This document shows positions 1-9,249 of a stretch of 64,000 nt of DNA, piece by piece (the first letter of the stretch is position 1; each line of letters begins with the position of its first letter). This DNA is from JABFRZ01 sp964631945 (lineage in GTDB: Bacteria > Planctomycetota > UBA1135 > GCA-002686595): positions 15,660 through 79,659 of the forward strand of contig CAZWAY010000023.1 of the NCBI GenBank assembly GCA_964631945.1, in the 5' to 3' direction. A program made the position numbers and the translations under genes. A model generated the notes under the pieces. The model did no database searches, was not told the DNA's origin, and saw only the letters and a list, made by a program, of their open reading frames with translations.

Positions 1-2
1 AG

Positions 3-2414
3 GGCGCGCGCGAGCTCGAGGAGGAGCTGCTCGAGGCGCGCAAGCGACTGCTTCCGCCGGACCACCCCAATCTCTTGGGGGCGAAGCAGAACCTCGCCGC
101 GACGAGGCACGTCCTCGGCGACCTCACGGGCGCGCGCGAGCTCCTCGAGGAGGTGCTCGCGGCCCGCACGCGGCTTCTCCCCCCGGACCACCCCGATCTA
201 CTCGTGGCGAAGTTGAACCTCGCCGGGACGAGGTACGCGCTCGGAGACTTCGCAGGTGCCCGCGGGCCCTTCGAGGAAGTGGTCGAAGCCTGGACGCGGC
301 TTCTCCCGCCGGAGCACCCCGATCTACTCACCGCGAAGATGAACCTCGCCGTGACGAGGTACAACCTCGGCGACCTCGCTGGCGCGCGCGAGCTCGAGGA
401 GGAGGTGCTGGAGGCTCGCACGCGGCTCCTACCAGGTGACCACCCCGATCTACTCCGGGCGAAGGGGAACCTCGCCGCAATGAGGTACGAACTCGGCAAC
501 CTCTCCGGCGCGCGCGAGCTCGGGGAGGAGCTGGTCGAGGCCTGGACGCGGCTCCTTCCCGAGGGCCACCCCGATCTACTCGCGGCGAAGCAGGGCCTTG
601 CCGAGATGAGGTACGCGCTCGGCGACCTCGCGGGCGCGCGCGAGCTCGCCTCGAGCCTGCTCGAGGGTGTGCGCTCCCGCGCTCGCACCCTGCGCTCGGA
701 GGCCGCGCGGTCCGCTCGGGAGAGCGCGCGGGCCGAACTCCAGCGCGTCTCGGTGGCGTTCTCCTGGAACCTTGCCTCTGAGCCCGAGCACTTCCTGGAC
801 TCCGAGCTCTTCGAGACGGTAGAGAGCCTGCGCCTCGTCTCGATCACGAGCGCGGAAACGGCGCACGCTTTTGCGACGCAACCGGATTTGGCAGAGATCG
901 CGGCGCGGGCCACCGAGGCCCGCGCGCGCCTGAGCCAGCTCGCCGTTGCAGCGACGGATCGAGCCAGGCCGGTGGAAGGCTCGATCGAAGACGCCGTCGA
1001 GGATTGGCGCAAGTCGCTCCTCGAACTCGCCGAGGAGCGCGACCGCGCGGAGCGCGCGCTACGGGGCAAGCTTGCCGAGGTCGGGGCATTCGTGGAGGAC
1101 ATCGACGCGACCGCGGTCAGGGCACGCCTCACGGAGGGGACGGCGGTGGTGTCGTTCCTGCGGTACGAGAGGCGGTCCGAAAGAGATCCAGACACGGGCA
1201 AGACGCCAGCGAGCATGGACTCGCTGCTCGCCTTCGTTGTGCGCCCGGGCGGAGCGGTGCAGCGCATCGAGTTCGGACCGGCGGCGGAGTTGGAGGAGCT
1301 CGTGAGGGACTGGAGGGACGCGCTCGGTCGGCCGCTCGTGGGTAGAGGGATTGGTATCAGGGTGGCCGCGAGCAGGGCGACAGAACTCGAGGAGCTCGGC
1401 CGACGCCTGCGCGAGCGCGTGCTCGATCCGATCCTCGCCGCCGCGGGCGATGTGCGAACCTTGCACGTCGTCCTGGACGACTTTTTGCATCTGGTGCCGC
1501 TCGACGCGCTGCCGTTCGAAGACGGCATCCTGGGTGAGCACATCGCCGTGCGGAACGAGGTGACCTTCGCACGCCTCCTGCGTCCGGAGAGGACTCGTGC
1601 GCAGGAGGGTAGGCCCCTGCTGGTGGGTGCGATCGACTACGACACTCAGCCCAGTGAAGCCTCGACGGTCCGACTGGATGCGATGGCGCCGCCGATCGAG
1701 GCAAGCGCGGAGCGCTCCGGGCCGAGCGCTGCGGGGTTCCCGTTCCTGCCCGAGACGGAAGGTGAGGTGAGCTCGATCGCCGCACTGCTGCACGAGATCT
1801 CGGGCCAGGACGCGCTGCTCCTCAGCGGCTCTGCCGCGACCAAGGCCGCGCTCTTCGCTGCCGCCCCGAAGGCGCGCTTCCTGCACCTCGCGACGCACGG
1901 GTGGTTCGCAAGAGAGAGCTTCAAGTCACAGCTGGACACCCTGTCGGAGCAGGGCGCCCACGCTGCGTGGCGACGCGCGGAGGAGACACTCACCGGCTTC
2001 GCGCCCGAGACCCTGTGCGGCCTCGCGCTCGCTGGCGCCAACCGCGGGCGCGACGCTGTCGGACGCGTGCCCGGGATCCTGACGGCCGAGGAGCTTGCGA
2101 CCTTCGACCTGCGCAACTGCGAGCTCGCCGTGCTCTCCGCCTGTGAGACCAACGTCGGCATACGCCGCGCTGGGCAAGGGATCCAGTCCCTGCAAACCGC
2201 GCTGCACGCCGCCGGCGCCCGCACCGCGATCACGAGCCTGTGGAAGGTCGACGACGCCGCGACGCGCCGCCTGTTCGAGCTCTTCTACACGAAGCTGTGG
2301 AAGGAGAAGCTCGGGAAGAGCGCGGCGCTCTGGCAAGCCAAGATGGCACTGCGCGCCGAGGGGCATCCGCTGCGCGACTGGGCGGGGTGGGTGCTGTCGG
2401 GCGATCCCGAGTGA
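3..2414 (+). CDS. TPR-CHAT protease-like protein 1 (5' partial)
   Basis: The gene enters from outside the window; the same frame is open from base 3, already inside a TPR unit. At least five kinesin-light-chain-type TPR units of about 42 residues are visible (pattern LPxDHPDLLxAKxNL), then a helical linker and a C-terminal CHAT domain (caspase family, HetF-associated with TPRs). Counting from codon 75, the likely catalytic dyad is His608 in LATHGW and Cys690 in LSACETN, so the protease looks intact. The TPRs probably bind a partner and the CHAT domain probably cleaves a target; the target is unknown. The next paralogue starts 13 bases downstream behind its own GAGGAG site, so the two are probably co-transcribed. 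The last 340 bases are almost identical to the same part of that gene. Confidence 0.9.
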   Translation, partial: GARELEEELLEARKRLLPPDHPNLLGAKQNLAATRHVLGDLTGARELLEEVLAARTRLLPPDHPDLLVAKLNLAGTRYALGDFAGARGPFEEVVEAWTRLLPPEHPDLLTAKMNLAVTRYNLGDLAGARELEEEVLEARTRLLPGDHPDLLRAKGNLAAMRYELGNLSGARELGEELVEAWTRLLPEGHPDLLAAKQGLAEMRYALGDLAGARELASSLLEGVRSRARTLRSEAARSARESARAELQRVSVAFSWNLASEPEHFLDSELFETVESLRLVSITSAETAHAFATQPDLAEIAARATEARARLSQLAVAATDRARPVEGSIEDAVEDWRKSLLELAEERDRAERALRGKLAEVGAFVEDIDATAVRARLTEGTAVVSFLRYERRSERDPDTGKTPASMDSLLAFVVRPGGAVQRIEFGPAAELEELVRDWRDALGRPLVGRGIGIRVAASRATELEELGRRLRERVLDPILAAAGDVRTLHVVLDDFLHLVPLDALPFEDGILGEHIAVRNEVTFARLLRPERTRAQEGRPLLVGAIDYDTQPSEASTVRLDAMAPPIEASAERSGPSAAGFPFLPETEGEVSSIAALLHEISGQDALLLSGSAATKAALFAAAPKARFLHLATHGWFARESFKSQLDTLSEQGAHAAWRRAEETLTGFAPETLCGLALAGANRGRDAVGRVPGILTAEELATFDLRNCELAVLSACETNVGIRRAGQGIQSLQTALHAAGARTAITSLWKVDDAATRRLFELFYTKLWKEKLGKSAALWQAKMALRAEGHPLRDWAGWVLSGDPE
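2067..2307 (+). repeat. 241-bp identical tract, copy 1
   Basis: This stretch is identical base for base to 4999-5239 and encodes the CHAT segment around the catalytic cysteine. Identity stops sharply: the 64 bases upstream differ at about a fifth of positions, and the 75 bases downstream at about four. Such a patch inside otherwise diverged paralogues is typical of gene conversion. Confidence 0.95.
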
Positions 2415-2427
2415 ACGAGGAGACACC

Positions 2428-5346
2428 GTGCTGACCAACGTTCTGCTGGCGACGCTCGGCTGGATCTCGGGGCCATGGCAGCAAGCGGCCGAGGCGCGCT
2501 CGGCTTCGGCGGCACCGCCTCTCGCCGAGGCTCCGAGGGTGACCCTGGATGCGGAGCTGGCGGATGTGGAGGGGATGCTGGACCTGATCCGCCTCGCGGC
2601 CAAGGAGAGCGACCGGGACGGTGCCCGCGAGATGCTGCGAGAGGCGGTCGATGCGCTCGTTCAACTTGATGCGGACCCCCGTGCGGCGATTGGCCTCTGG
2701 ATCGAGCTCGACCGGCTGGCGAGCGAGCTTGGAGCTCTGCCGGAGGCCCGCCTCGCGGGTGAGGGCTTGGTCGCCGCGCGTAGGAAGGCGCTGCCTGCCG
2801 ATCACCCCGAACTGTTGCGCTCGGAGCACAACCTCGCGATCACGCTGTTCGCCCTCGGCGACGTCGATGGTGCCGGTGCGCTGTTCGAGGAAGTGAGCGA
2901 CGCCTGGGCTCGGAGCGGCGTCGGTGACGTCCCCGAAGCCCTGCGGACCAAGATCGGGCTCGCAGCGATCCGGCAGGCCCGGGGCGATTTCCAGGGCGCG
3001 CGTAACCTCGTCGAAGAGGTGCTCGAGATCCAGCTGCGCCGCCTCCCGCAGGACGCCCCCGAGGTCCTCGTCACGAAGCAGAACCTGGCGGTGGCGATGA
3101 AGGTTCTCGGCGACTACGCCGGAGCGCGCGAACTGGAGGAAGAGTTGCTCGTCGCCCAGGCACGCATCCTCCCGCCCGATCACCCGGATCTCCTGCTGAC
3201 GAAGGGGAATCTGGCCACGTCGAGGCAGACGCTCGGCGACTCCGCGGGCGCCCGCGCACTCAACGAGGAAGTGCTCGCGGCACGCTCGCGGGCGCTTCCT
3301 GCAGGCCATCCCCTCCTGATGATTGCGCAGCAGAACCTCGCCGCGAGCCTGTTCGAGGTCGGGGAGCTCAGCGGCTCGCGACGTCTGATGGAGGAGGTGC
3401 TCGCCGTCCGGAGCCGCGCGTTCCCGCCCGACGATCCACAAGTCCTGCTCGCGAAGACCGCGCTGGCCGCGGTGAAGGGGAGCCAGGGCGACGTAGCCGG
3501 AGCCGGGGCGCTGGAGGAGGAGGTCCTGGCCGCGTACGAGCGCCTCGTGCCAGCCGACGATCCCGAACGGCTCGGGCTGGAATACAACCTGATCGGGACG
3601 AGGCTCCGGCTCAACGACCTTCCAGCGGCGCGCGAGCTCGCTACGGGCCTGCTCGCCGGGATCCGCCGCCGCGCCGAGCGCCTTCAGACCGAAGCGCTGC
3701 GACCGGCGCGGGAGGGCGTGCGCTCGGGTCTCCACCTCCTCGCCCCGGTGCTGGCCGTCAGCACGGCCACGGATCCTTCCCCGGCACTCGAGCTGGAGCT
3801 GTTCGAAACGCTGGAGGGATTGCGGGCGGCCTCGGTGACCTCGGCCGCGGTGGCGCGAGCCCTCGCCGCCCGCCCGGAGCTTGCCGATGCTGCGCGCCGA
3901 CTCACTCGCCTGCGCGCCCGAATCAACGACTTCGTCGCATCTGGACCGGAAGATGCGGGCCATGCTGACCCTTGGCGGAGTGAGCTCCTGGCACTCGTCG
4001 AGGAGCGCGATCGAAGCGAGCGGGATCTGAGGCAGAAGCTCTCCAGCAGCACGGCGTTGATCGCCGAGATCGAGCCTGCGGCCGTCGCAGCGCAGCTCCC
4101 GGAAGGGTCCGCGGTCGTCACGTTCTTGCGCTACGGCCCGCTGGTCGGGGCGGACGCCCTGCTTGCGTTCGTGCTGCGCTCCGATGGCTCGCTGTCGCGG
4201 GTCGAACTCGGGCCCGCGGCAGAGCTGGAGAATCTCGTGCTTGCCTGGCGCGAGGCGCTCGGACAGCCCCTCGGTGGTCGCGGGATCGCCGCCGCGGAAG
4301 CGCGCGAGTTCGACCGAGCGCGCTTCGAGGCCGCCGGCAATCGACTCCGCGAGTGGATCCTCGATCCAGTGCTCGCGCGCTGCGGCACGATCACGAGCCT
4401 GCATCTCGTGGTCGACGACGTGCTGCACCTCGTGGCTTTCGATGCGCTGTCGTTCGGCGTTGGACTCGTGGGGGAACGTCTCGCGATCAGCTGCGAAGTA
4501 TCGCTCGCACGGCTCCTGCAACGGGACGGGCTCCCCGAGCCGAGGGGCGCTCTGACGGTCCTGGGGGGGATCGACTACGACGCCGCGCCCGGCGCTCTCG
4601 CACCCGGCCCCGTCGCCGCGGCAACGCCCGTGGAGGATCGCCGCGTGCGACCGGGAGCGATCGGAGCCGCGTTCAGCACCTTGCCCGGCACGGCCCTGGA
4701 GGCAGCTGCGATCGCTGCTTCGTACCCCGAGGCTCTCGGGCAGGTCGGCGTGCTCACGGGCTCGGACGCGACGAAGGCGGCGCTGGGCGCTGTGGGGCCG
4801 AAGACGCGCTGGTTGCATGTCGCGACGCACGGATGGTTCGCCAATGAGAGCCTTCGTTCCCAGGTCGACGAGCTCGAGGACAGGACCGCTCGCAAGTCGT
4901 TCCAGCGCGCGCAGGAGACCCTGGTCGGCTTCGCACCGGAAACGTTGTGCGGCCTCGCGCTCGCCGGCGCGAACCACGGCAAGGACGCGCTCGGTCGGGT
5001 GCCCGGGATCCTGACGGCCGAGGAGCTTGCGACCTTCGACCTGCGCAACTGCGAGCTCGCCGTGCTCTCCGCCTGTGAGACCAACGTCGGCATACGCCGC
5101 GCTGGGCAAGGGATCCAGTCCCTGCAAACCGCGCTGCACGCCGCCGGCGCCCGCACCGCGATCACGAGCCTGTGGAAGGTCGACGACGCCGCGACGCGCC
5201 GCCTGTTCGAGCTCTTCTACACGAAGCTGTGGAAGGAGAGGCTCGGGAAGAGCGCGGCGCTCTGGCAAGCGAAGATGGCGCTGCGCGCCGAGGGGCATCC
5301 GCCGCGCGACTGGGCTGGTTGGGTCCTCAGTGGGGATCCCGACTGA
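2428..5346 (+). CDS. TPR-CHAT protease-like protein 2
   Basis: The start is taken as GTG 2428 because GAGGAG lies about six bases upstream; the open frame further 5' only shadows the preceding gene. The 972-residue product opens with a short hydrophobic stretch (LTNVLLATLGWISG), which may be a membrane anchor or signal. About seven TPR units follow (some degenerate, such as LPQDAPEVL), then a linker and a CHAT domain with His801 (VATHGW) and Cys883 (LSACETN). The domain order matches the other CHAT genes here. The family suggests a regulated caspase-like peptidase, as in TPR-CHAT effectors of bacterial immunity, but no partner system lies next to it. The family call is firm; the biological role is unknown. 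Confidence 0.9.
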   Translation: MLTNVLLATLGWISGPWQQAAEARSASAAPPLAEAPRVTLDAELADVEGMLDLIRLAAKESDRDGAREMLREAVDALVQLDADPRAAIGLWIELDRLASELGALPEARLAGEGLVAARRKALPADHPELLRSEHNLAITLFALGDVDGAGALFEEVSDAWARSGVGDVPEALRTKIGLAAIRQARGDFQGARNLVEEVLEIQLRRLPQDAPEVLVTKQNLAVAMKVLGDYAGARELEEELLVAQARILPPDHPDLLLTKGNLATSRQTLGDSAGARALNEEVLAARSRALPAGHPLLMIAQQNLAASLFEVGELSGSRRLMEEVLAVRSRAFPPDDPQVLLAKTALAAVKGSQGDVAGAGALEEEVLAAYERLVPADDPERLGLEYNLIGTRLRLNDLPAARELATGLLAGIRRRAERLQTEALRPAREGVRSGLHLLAPVLAVSTATDPSPALELELFETLEGLRAASVTSAAVARALAARPELADAARRLTRLRARINDFVASGPEDAGHADPWRSELLALVEERDRSERDLRQKLSSSTALIAEIEPAAVAAQLPEGSAVVTFLRYGPLVGADALLAFVLRSDGSLSRVELGPAAELENLVLAWREALGQPLGGRGIAAAEAREFDRARFEAAGNRLREWILDPVLARCGTITSLHLVVDDVLHLVAFDALSFGVGLVGERLAISCEVSLARLLQRDGLPEPRGALTVLGGIDYDAAPGALAPGPVAAATPVEDRRVRPGAIGAAFSTLPGTALEAAAIAASYPEALGQVGVLTGSDATKAALGAVGPKTRWLHVATHGWFANESLRSQVDELEDRTARKSFQRAQETLVGFAPETLCGLALAGANHGKDALGRVPGILTAEELATFDLRNCELAVLSACETNVGIRRAGQGIQSLQTALHAAGARTAITSLWKVDDAATRRLFELFYTKLWKERLGKSAALWQAKMALRAEGHPPRDWAGWVLSGDPD
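4999..5239 (+). repeat. 241-bp identical tract, copy 2
   Basis: Second copy of the tract at 2067-2307, in the same position within the next CHAT gene. The third and fourth CHAT genes differ from it at many synonymous sites, so selection on the protein does not explain the identity. Confidence 0.95.
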
Positions 5347-5493
5347 TGGAAGGCACGCCGGTCCAGTGCGTGGGTCTTCGCGGTGAGAGCTCGTCGGGGT
5401 GTCCCGGATGCCTCGGCTCGGGCGAGGAGAGCACCGTGGCTTCAATCGCTGCGAGAGCGGTTATCCTGTCGATCCGGCTTGTCGAGGGGGTTC

Positions 5494-8400
5494 ATGGAAG
5501 AGCTTGCGCTGGCGATTCTCGTTTCGTTCTCCCTGTCCGCTCTCGCGCACCGGATCGGCTCTTTCAAGGAGGCGGCCGAGACCGCGGCGCTGGCCAAGGT
5601 GCTTGTCCAGGGCCAATCGAGTTCGGCGCAGGAGGACTGGCTCGCGTCGGCCGCGGACGCGCTGGCTCGTGGCGACCGGCGTGCGGCCGGAGAGTCGTGT
5701 GAGCGCGGGCTGGCAGCGCTGCAATCTGCTTCGGAAGGACGAGAGGCGCTGGGCGACTCTTTCCTCGCCCTGAGCAAGATCGCCTTCGACAGCGGGCGCC
5801 TCGATCTCTGCTGGACGGCACTGGCAGGCGCCGAGGCCTCCTATCTCGCGCGCGGCAAGGATCCGGAGCCCGGCCTTGCGCTCGTCCTCTCCCGACGCGG
5901 AGCCGTCCTGCTGAACCGCGGCGCACCGACGGGCAAGGACCCGCAGGCGGCGCTCGAACACCTGGAACGCGCCTTCGGACTCTTCGAACGCTGCTCCGAG
6001 CGCGACGAGGCGGAGGTGCTGCAGGTGCGGCAGAACATGGCCGTCGCGTACTCGGAGCTGAACGACTTCGCCGGCGCGCGCGCCATGGAGGAAGACGTGC
6101 TCCAGCGCGCAGAACGACTGCTCCCGCCCGAGGATCCCAAGTTCCAGCGCGCGCTCTTCAACCTGTCCATCACGCTGCTCTACCAGCACGAGGCCGGACG
6201 CGCGCGTCAGCTGCTGGAGCGCCTGGTGCGGATCCGCGAGCGCCTCCTGAGTGACGACCACATGGACCTCCTGCGCGCGCGCTCGGCCCTCGCGGGAGCG
6301 CTCGTGGAGGTGGGCGACGCGGCTGCGGCACGTCATCTCCTGAACCAGGTGCTGGCAGCCTACGAGCGCGTTCTACCGCCCGACCACGAGGAGTTCGTGC
6401 TGGCGCGCGCCAACCTCGCCAGCGTCACCTCGGCCTTGGGCGACTACCAGGGCGCCGCGGTCCTGGCGCGCGAGGCCCTCGAGTCCTACGAACGCGGCGA
6501 TCCGCACGACCTGCGGCTCCAGTACGCGCGCCGGAACTACGCCTCGAGCCTGGTGAAGATCGGACGGGTCGACGAGGCGCTCGAGCTGGAGCGCGCGGCG
6601 CTCGCGAGCATGGGCGAGGTCCTGGCCACGGACGATCCGCGCCTGCTCGACGCCGAGGGGAACCTGGCCTCGATGCTCGCCTTCGGCGGCCAGCACGAGG
6701 CTTCGCTGGAGTTGACGAAGGCGGTCCTCGCGCGGCAGCTGCAGAGCCTCCCGTCCGATCACCTCGCCGTGCAGACGTCCCGCATCAACGCCGCCAACTC
6801 GGCCAAGGAGCTCGGCCGGCTCGAGGAAGCTCGCCGGCTCGAAGAGGAGGCGCTGGAGAGCTTCGAGAGGAACGTTCCGGGGGACCAGCCGCTCTATCGC
6901 TCCACCCTGTCCCGCCTGGCGAAGACCCTGGCGCTGCAGGGAGACGACGAGTGCCTGGCGGCGTGCCTGTGGAAGCTGGCGAGCAGCATTCGAGCGAGCC
7001 TGCACGAGGGCTTGGCTCTCTCTCCGCGCCAGGCTTCTGCATTCGCGCAAGAGATCGGGGAAGACCTGGCGGTCCTGCTGGCACTGCACGAGCGCGTCCC
7101 GGAGCGCGAGCGTTTCGAGCAGCTGACCTTCGAGGAGCTCGAGGACCTGCGAGCGATCGCGACCGGCGAGACCTTCTCCCTGCTCGCTCGACGCGGTGAC
7201 GCACGGCTCGACGAGCTCCTGGCGCAGGTGAACGCCGCGCGCGCGAGCCTCGGCGACCTCGTGGCACGGCAGGCGGATCCGCTGGCGGAGGAAGCCGAGC
7301 AGGGTGAGCGGGTCGCAGAGGCGGCCCTGGCCCGCGATGCGGCCGAGGAACGACTGCACGAGGCGCTCGCCGAGCGTGGCCTCGCGCTTCCACGCATCAC
7401 TCGCGCGGGCCTGGCGGCAGCCTTGCCGCTGGGCGTTGCGGCCGTCGGGTTCCGCAGCTGGGAGCGCGTCACGCGGGACGAGGGCAGCGGCGAGTGGCGC
7501 GAAACGCCGGCCCTCTTGTCCCACGTACTGCGCGAGGATGGGACCCTCGCGCGCGTGGATCTGGGAGAGCTCGCGCCCATCCTGGCCTCGATCACGGCCT
7601 GGCGGAACGCACTCGGTCTCTCCGCGCAAGGGCGCGGGCTCGGTCTGGATTCGCAGGGCCGCACGAGCTCCGCGGACGAAGCGTCCATCCGCGCGGCCGG
7701 CGAGCGCCTGCGAGCGGCCCTGTTGGATCCGCTGCTCGCCGCGTGCGGGGAAGCGCACGAGCTGTGGGTCTGCCTCGAGACCGACTTGCACACGATTCCG
7801 CTCGCGGCCCTGCCGCTCGAAGCGGGCTTCGTCGGCGACCGCTACGTGATCCGGACCCTGCCCTCGTTCCTCGCGATCCTGAGGAAGAGGAGCGCGAGCG
7901 CGGGCGACCAGCCGCACCTCCTGGCCTTCGGTGGGATCGACTACGAGGCCGAGGTCGGGGACGCACCGGCGGCGCTGGCCGACGCGCGCACGCCCGTCCT
8001 GCCTCAGCTCGATGGGCGCGCGTCCGCCACGCGCTTTCCGGGCCTGAGCGGGACGCTGGAGGAAGTCACCGCGATCGCGAGCCTCTTCCGCGCGATCTCC
8101 GAGCAGGAGCCGGTCGTGCTGAGCGCCGCGGCGGCCAGCAAGGGTGCGCTCTTCCGCCTGGCCCCTGGAGCCACGCATCTCCACCTCGCGACCCACGGCT
8201 ATTCCGCGCTCGGGACGCTCGCCGTCCGCGGCGTCGCGGCGCCGCCCGCGTTCGGCTCCTCCGCCACACCGCGGTTCGCCCCCCTCGCGCTGTGCGGTCT
8301 GGCGTTGGCGGGTGCCAACCGCGGCCCCGATTCCGTCGGCCGCGTTCCCGGGATCCTGACGGCCGAGGAGCTGACCGCCCTCGATCTCTCGCGCTGCGAG

Positions 8401-8691
8401 CTGGCGGTGCTCTCGGCCTGCGATACGAACGTCGGCCTGCAGGCCGACGGCCGCGGCGTGCAGTCCCTGCAAGCGGCCGTCCATGCCGCCGGTGCGCGCA
8501 CCGCGATCACGGCGCTGTGGCACGTCGAGGACGAATGGACGCGTCGGCTGATGGTGAGCTTCTACGAGAACCTCTGGCGCGAGCACAGGCCGGTGGCCGA
8601 GGCGCTCTGGCAGGCGATGATGGAGCTGCGGGCTCAGGGCGCGGGCACGCGCCATTGGGCCGGCTGGGTGCTGTCTGGCCTCGGGCGCTGA
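5494..8691 (+). CDS. TPR-CHAT protease-like protein 3
   Basis: ATG 5494 is chosen because GAGGGGG lies four to five bases upstream; the frame is open further 5' but without a good ribosome site. The 1065-residue product begins with a hydrophobic segment (LALAILVSFSLSALA), possibly a membrane anchor. About eight TPR units follow, less regular than in the neighbours, then a CHAT domain with His901 (LATHGY) and Cys976 (LSACDTN). The aspartate after the cysteine and the tyrosine after HG differ from the ACET and HGW of the other copies, and the loop after the histidine is shorter. This is the most diverged member. A 147-bp gap separates it from gene 2, so it may have its own promoter (TATCCT near 5463). 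Confidence 0.9.
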   Translation: MEELALAILVSFSLSALAHRIGSFKEAAETAALAKVLVQGQSSSAQEDWLASAADALARGDRRAAGESCERGLAALQSASEGREALGDSFLALSKIAFDSGRLDLCWTALAGAEASYLARGKDPEPGLALVLSRRGAVLLNRGAPTGKDPQAALEHLERAFGLFERCSERDEAEVLQVRQNMAVAYSELNDFAGARAMEEDVLQRAERLLPPEDPKFQRALFNLSITLLYQHEAGRARQLLERLVRIRERLLSDDHMDLLRARSALAGALVEVGDAAAARHLLNQVLAAYERVLPPDHEEFVLARANLASVTSALGDYQGAAVLAREALESYERGDPHDLRLQYARRNYASSLVKIGRVDEALELERAALASMGEVLATDDPRLLDAEGNLASMLAFGGQHEASLELTKAVLARQLQSLPSDHLAVQTSRINAANSAKELGRLEEARRLEEEALESFERNVPGDQPLYRSTLSRLAKTLALQGDDECLAACLWKLASSIRASLHEGLALSPRQASAFAQEIGEDLAVLLALHERVPERERFEQLTFEELEDLRAIATGETFSLLARRGDARLDELLAQVNAARASLGDLVARQADPLAEEAEQGERVAEAALARDAAEERLHEALAERGLALPRITRAGLAAALPLGVAAVGFRSWERVTRDEGSGEWRETPALLSHVLREDGTLARVDLGELAPILASITAWRNALGLSAQGRGLGLDSQGRTSSADEASIRAAGERLRAALLDPLLAACGEAHELWVCLETDLHTIPLAALPLEAGFVGDRYVIRTLPSFLAILRKRSASAGDQPHLLAFGGIDYEAEVGDAPAALADARTPVLPQLDGRASATRFPGLSGTLEEVTAIASLFRAISEQEPVVLSAAAASKGALFRLAPGATHLHLATHGYSALGTLAVRGVAAPPAFGSSATPRFAPLALCGLALAGANRGPDSVGRVPGILTAEELTALDLSRCELAVLSACDTNVGLQADGRGVQSLQAAVHAAGARTAITALWHVEDEWTRRLMVSFYENLWREHRPVAEALWQAMMELRAQGAGTRHWAGWVLSGLGR

Positions 8692-8721
8692 AGGTGCGCG
8701 AGGGCTGGCCGAACGCGTTCC

Positions 8722-9249
8722 CTAGCGCGTGCCCGTCCTGCGGCGCGTGAAGCGGAACTCGGTGCCGGGCTCGGACGTGCCCTTGCCGCTGGCCGTCCAG
8801 CGCTCGACCATGTGGTCCGGGTCCACGAGCTCGAGCACGAGCGCGCCCATGACAGGCGCGTCCGGGCTCGCGCGGTTGGTGACCGAATCGAGCGTGAACT
8901 CGAGCCGGCCGGCCTCCAGGCGCCGCGCGCGCAGGCGCGGCTGGTTGCCCAGGGCGCAGTAGTGCGTGACCAGCAGGGAGTCGCCGTCGAGGTGGTAGAC
9001 GTTGGTCATTTCCTCGGGCGTGCCCACGAACAGGAGCTCGCGCACGGCCGTGCCGTGCGAGCTCGGCTCGAAGCGCGTGGAGACGGGCTGGCCGTCGTGC
9101 AGACCGTCCCAGTCGCCCGCCAGCGAGCCGATCGCGGCCAGCATCGCGGCCGCATGCTCCGGCGGCTGCGGCGGTCCGCTCGGCGCCGGTGCCGCGCAGG
9201 CCGCGAGCCAGGCCGGCACCCAGGCGAGGGCGAGCCCGGCGGCCCTCAC
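8722..9249 (-). CDS. Lipoprotein, lipocalin-like hypothetical
   Basis: Starts at GTG 9249, which overlaps the TGA of the upstream reverse gene (GTGA), so the two are probably translationally coupled. The 175-residue product has a signal peptide ending in a lipobox (LAAC), predicting attachment to a membrane outside the cytoplasm. The mature part has the pattern of small beta-barrel proteins of the DUF1579/lipocalin-like type: a G-x-W near its start (GSLAGDWDG), alternating strands and a closing strand with FRFTRR. Function is not known. It lies convergent to TPR-CHAT gene 3 with a gap of only 30 bases. Confidence 0.7.
   Translation of the reverse strand: MRAAGLALAWVPAWLAACAAPAPSGPPQPPEHAAAMLAAIGSLAGDWDGLHDGQPVSTRFEPSSHGTAVRELLFVGTPEEMTNVYHLDGDSLLVTHYCALGNQPRLRARRLEAGRLEFTLDSVTNRASPDAPVMGALVLELVDPDHMVERWTASGKGTSEPGTEFRFTRRRTGTR

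Noticed and set aside
1..660. CRISPR-like array from the regular 126-bp spacing of the TPR DNA repeats
   Set aside because: The period equals 42 codons, repeats are coding and imperfect throughout, and there are no spacers.
2230..5445. Very long reverse-strand open frame (about 1070 codons) opposite TPR-CHAT 2
   Set aside because: Arginine- and glutamine-rich without domains, exactly antisense to a gene with clear motifs; it results from GC-rich third positions. The same holds for 6373-8655 and 10690-12198.
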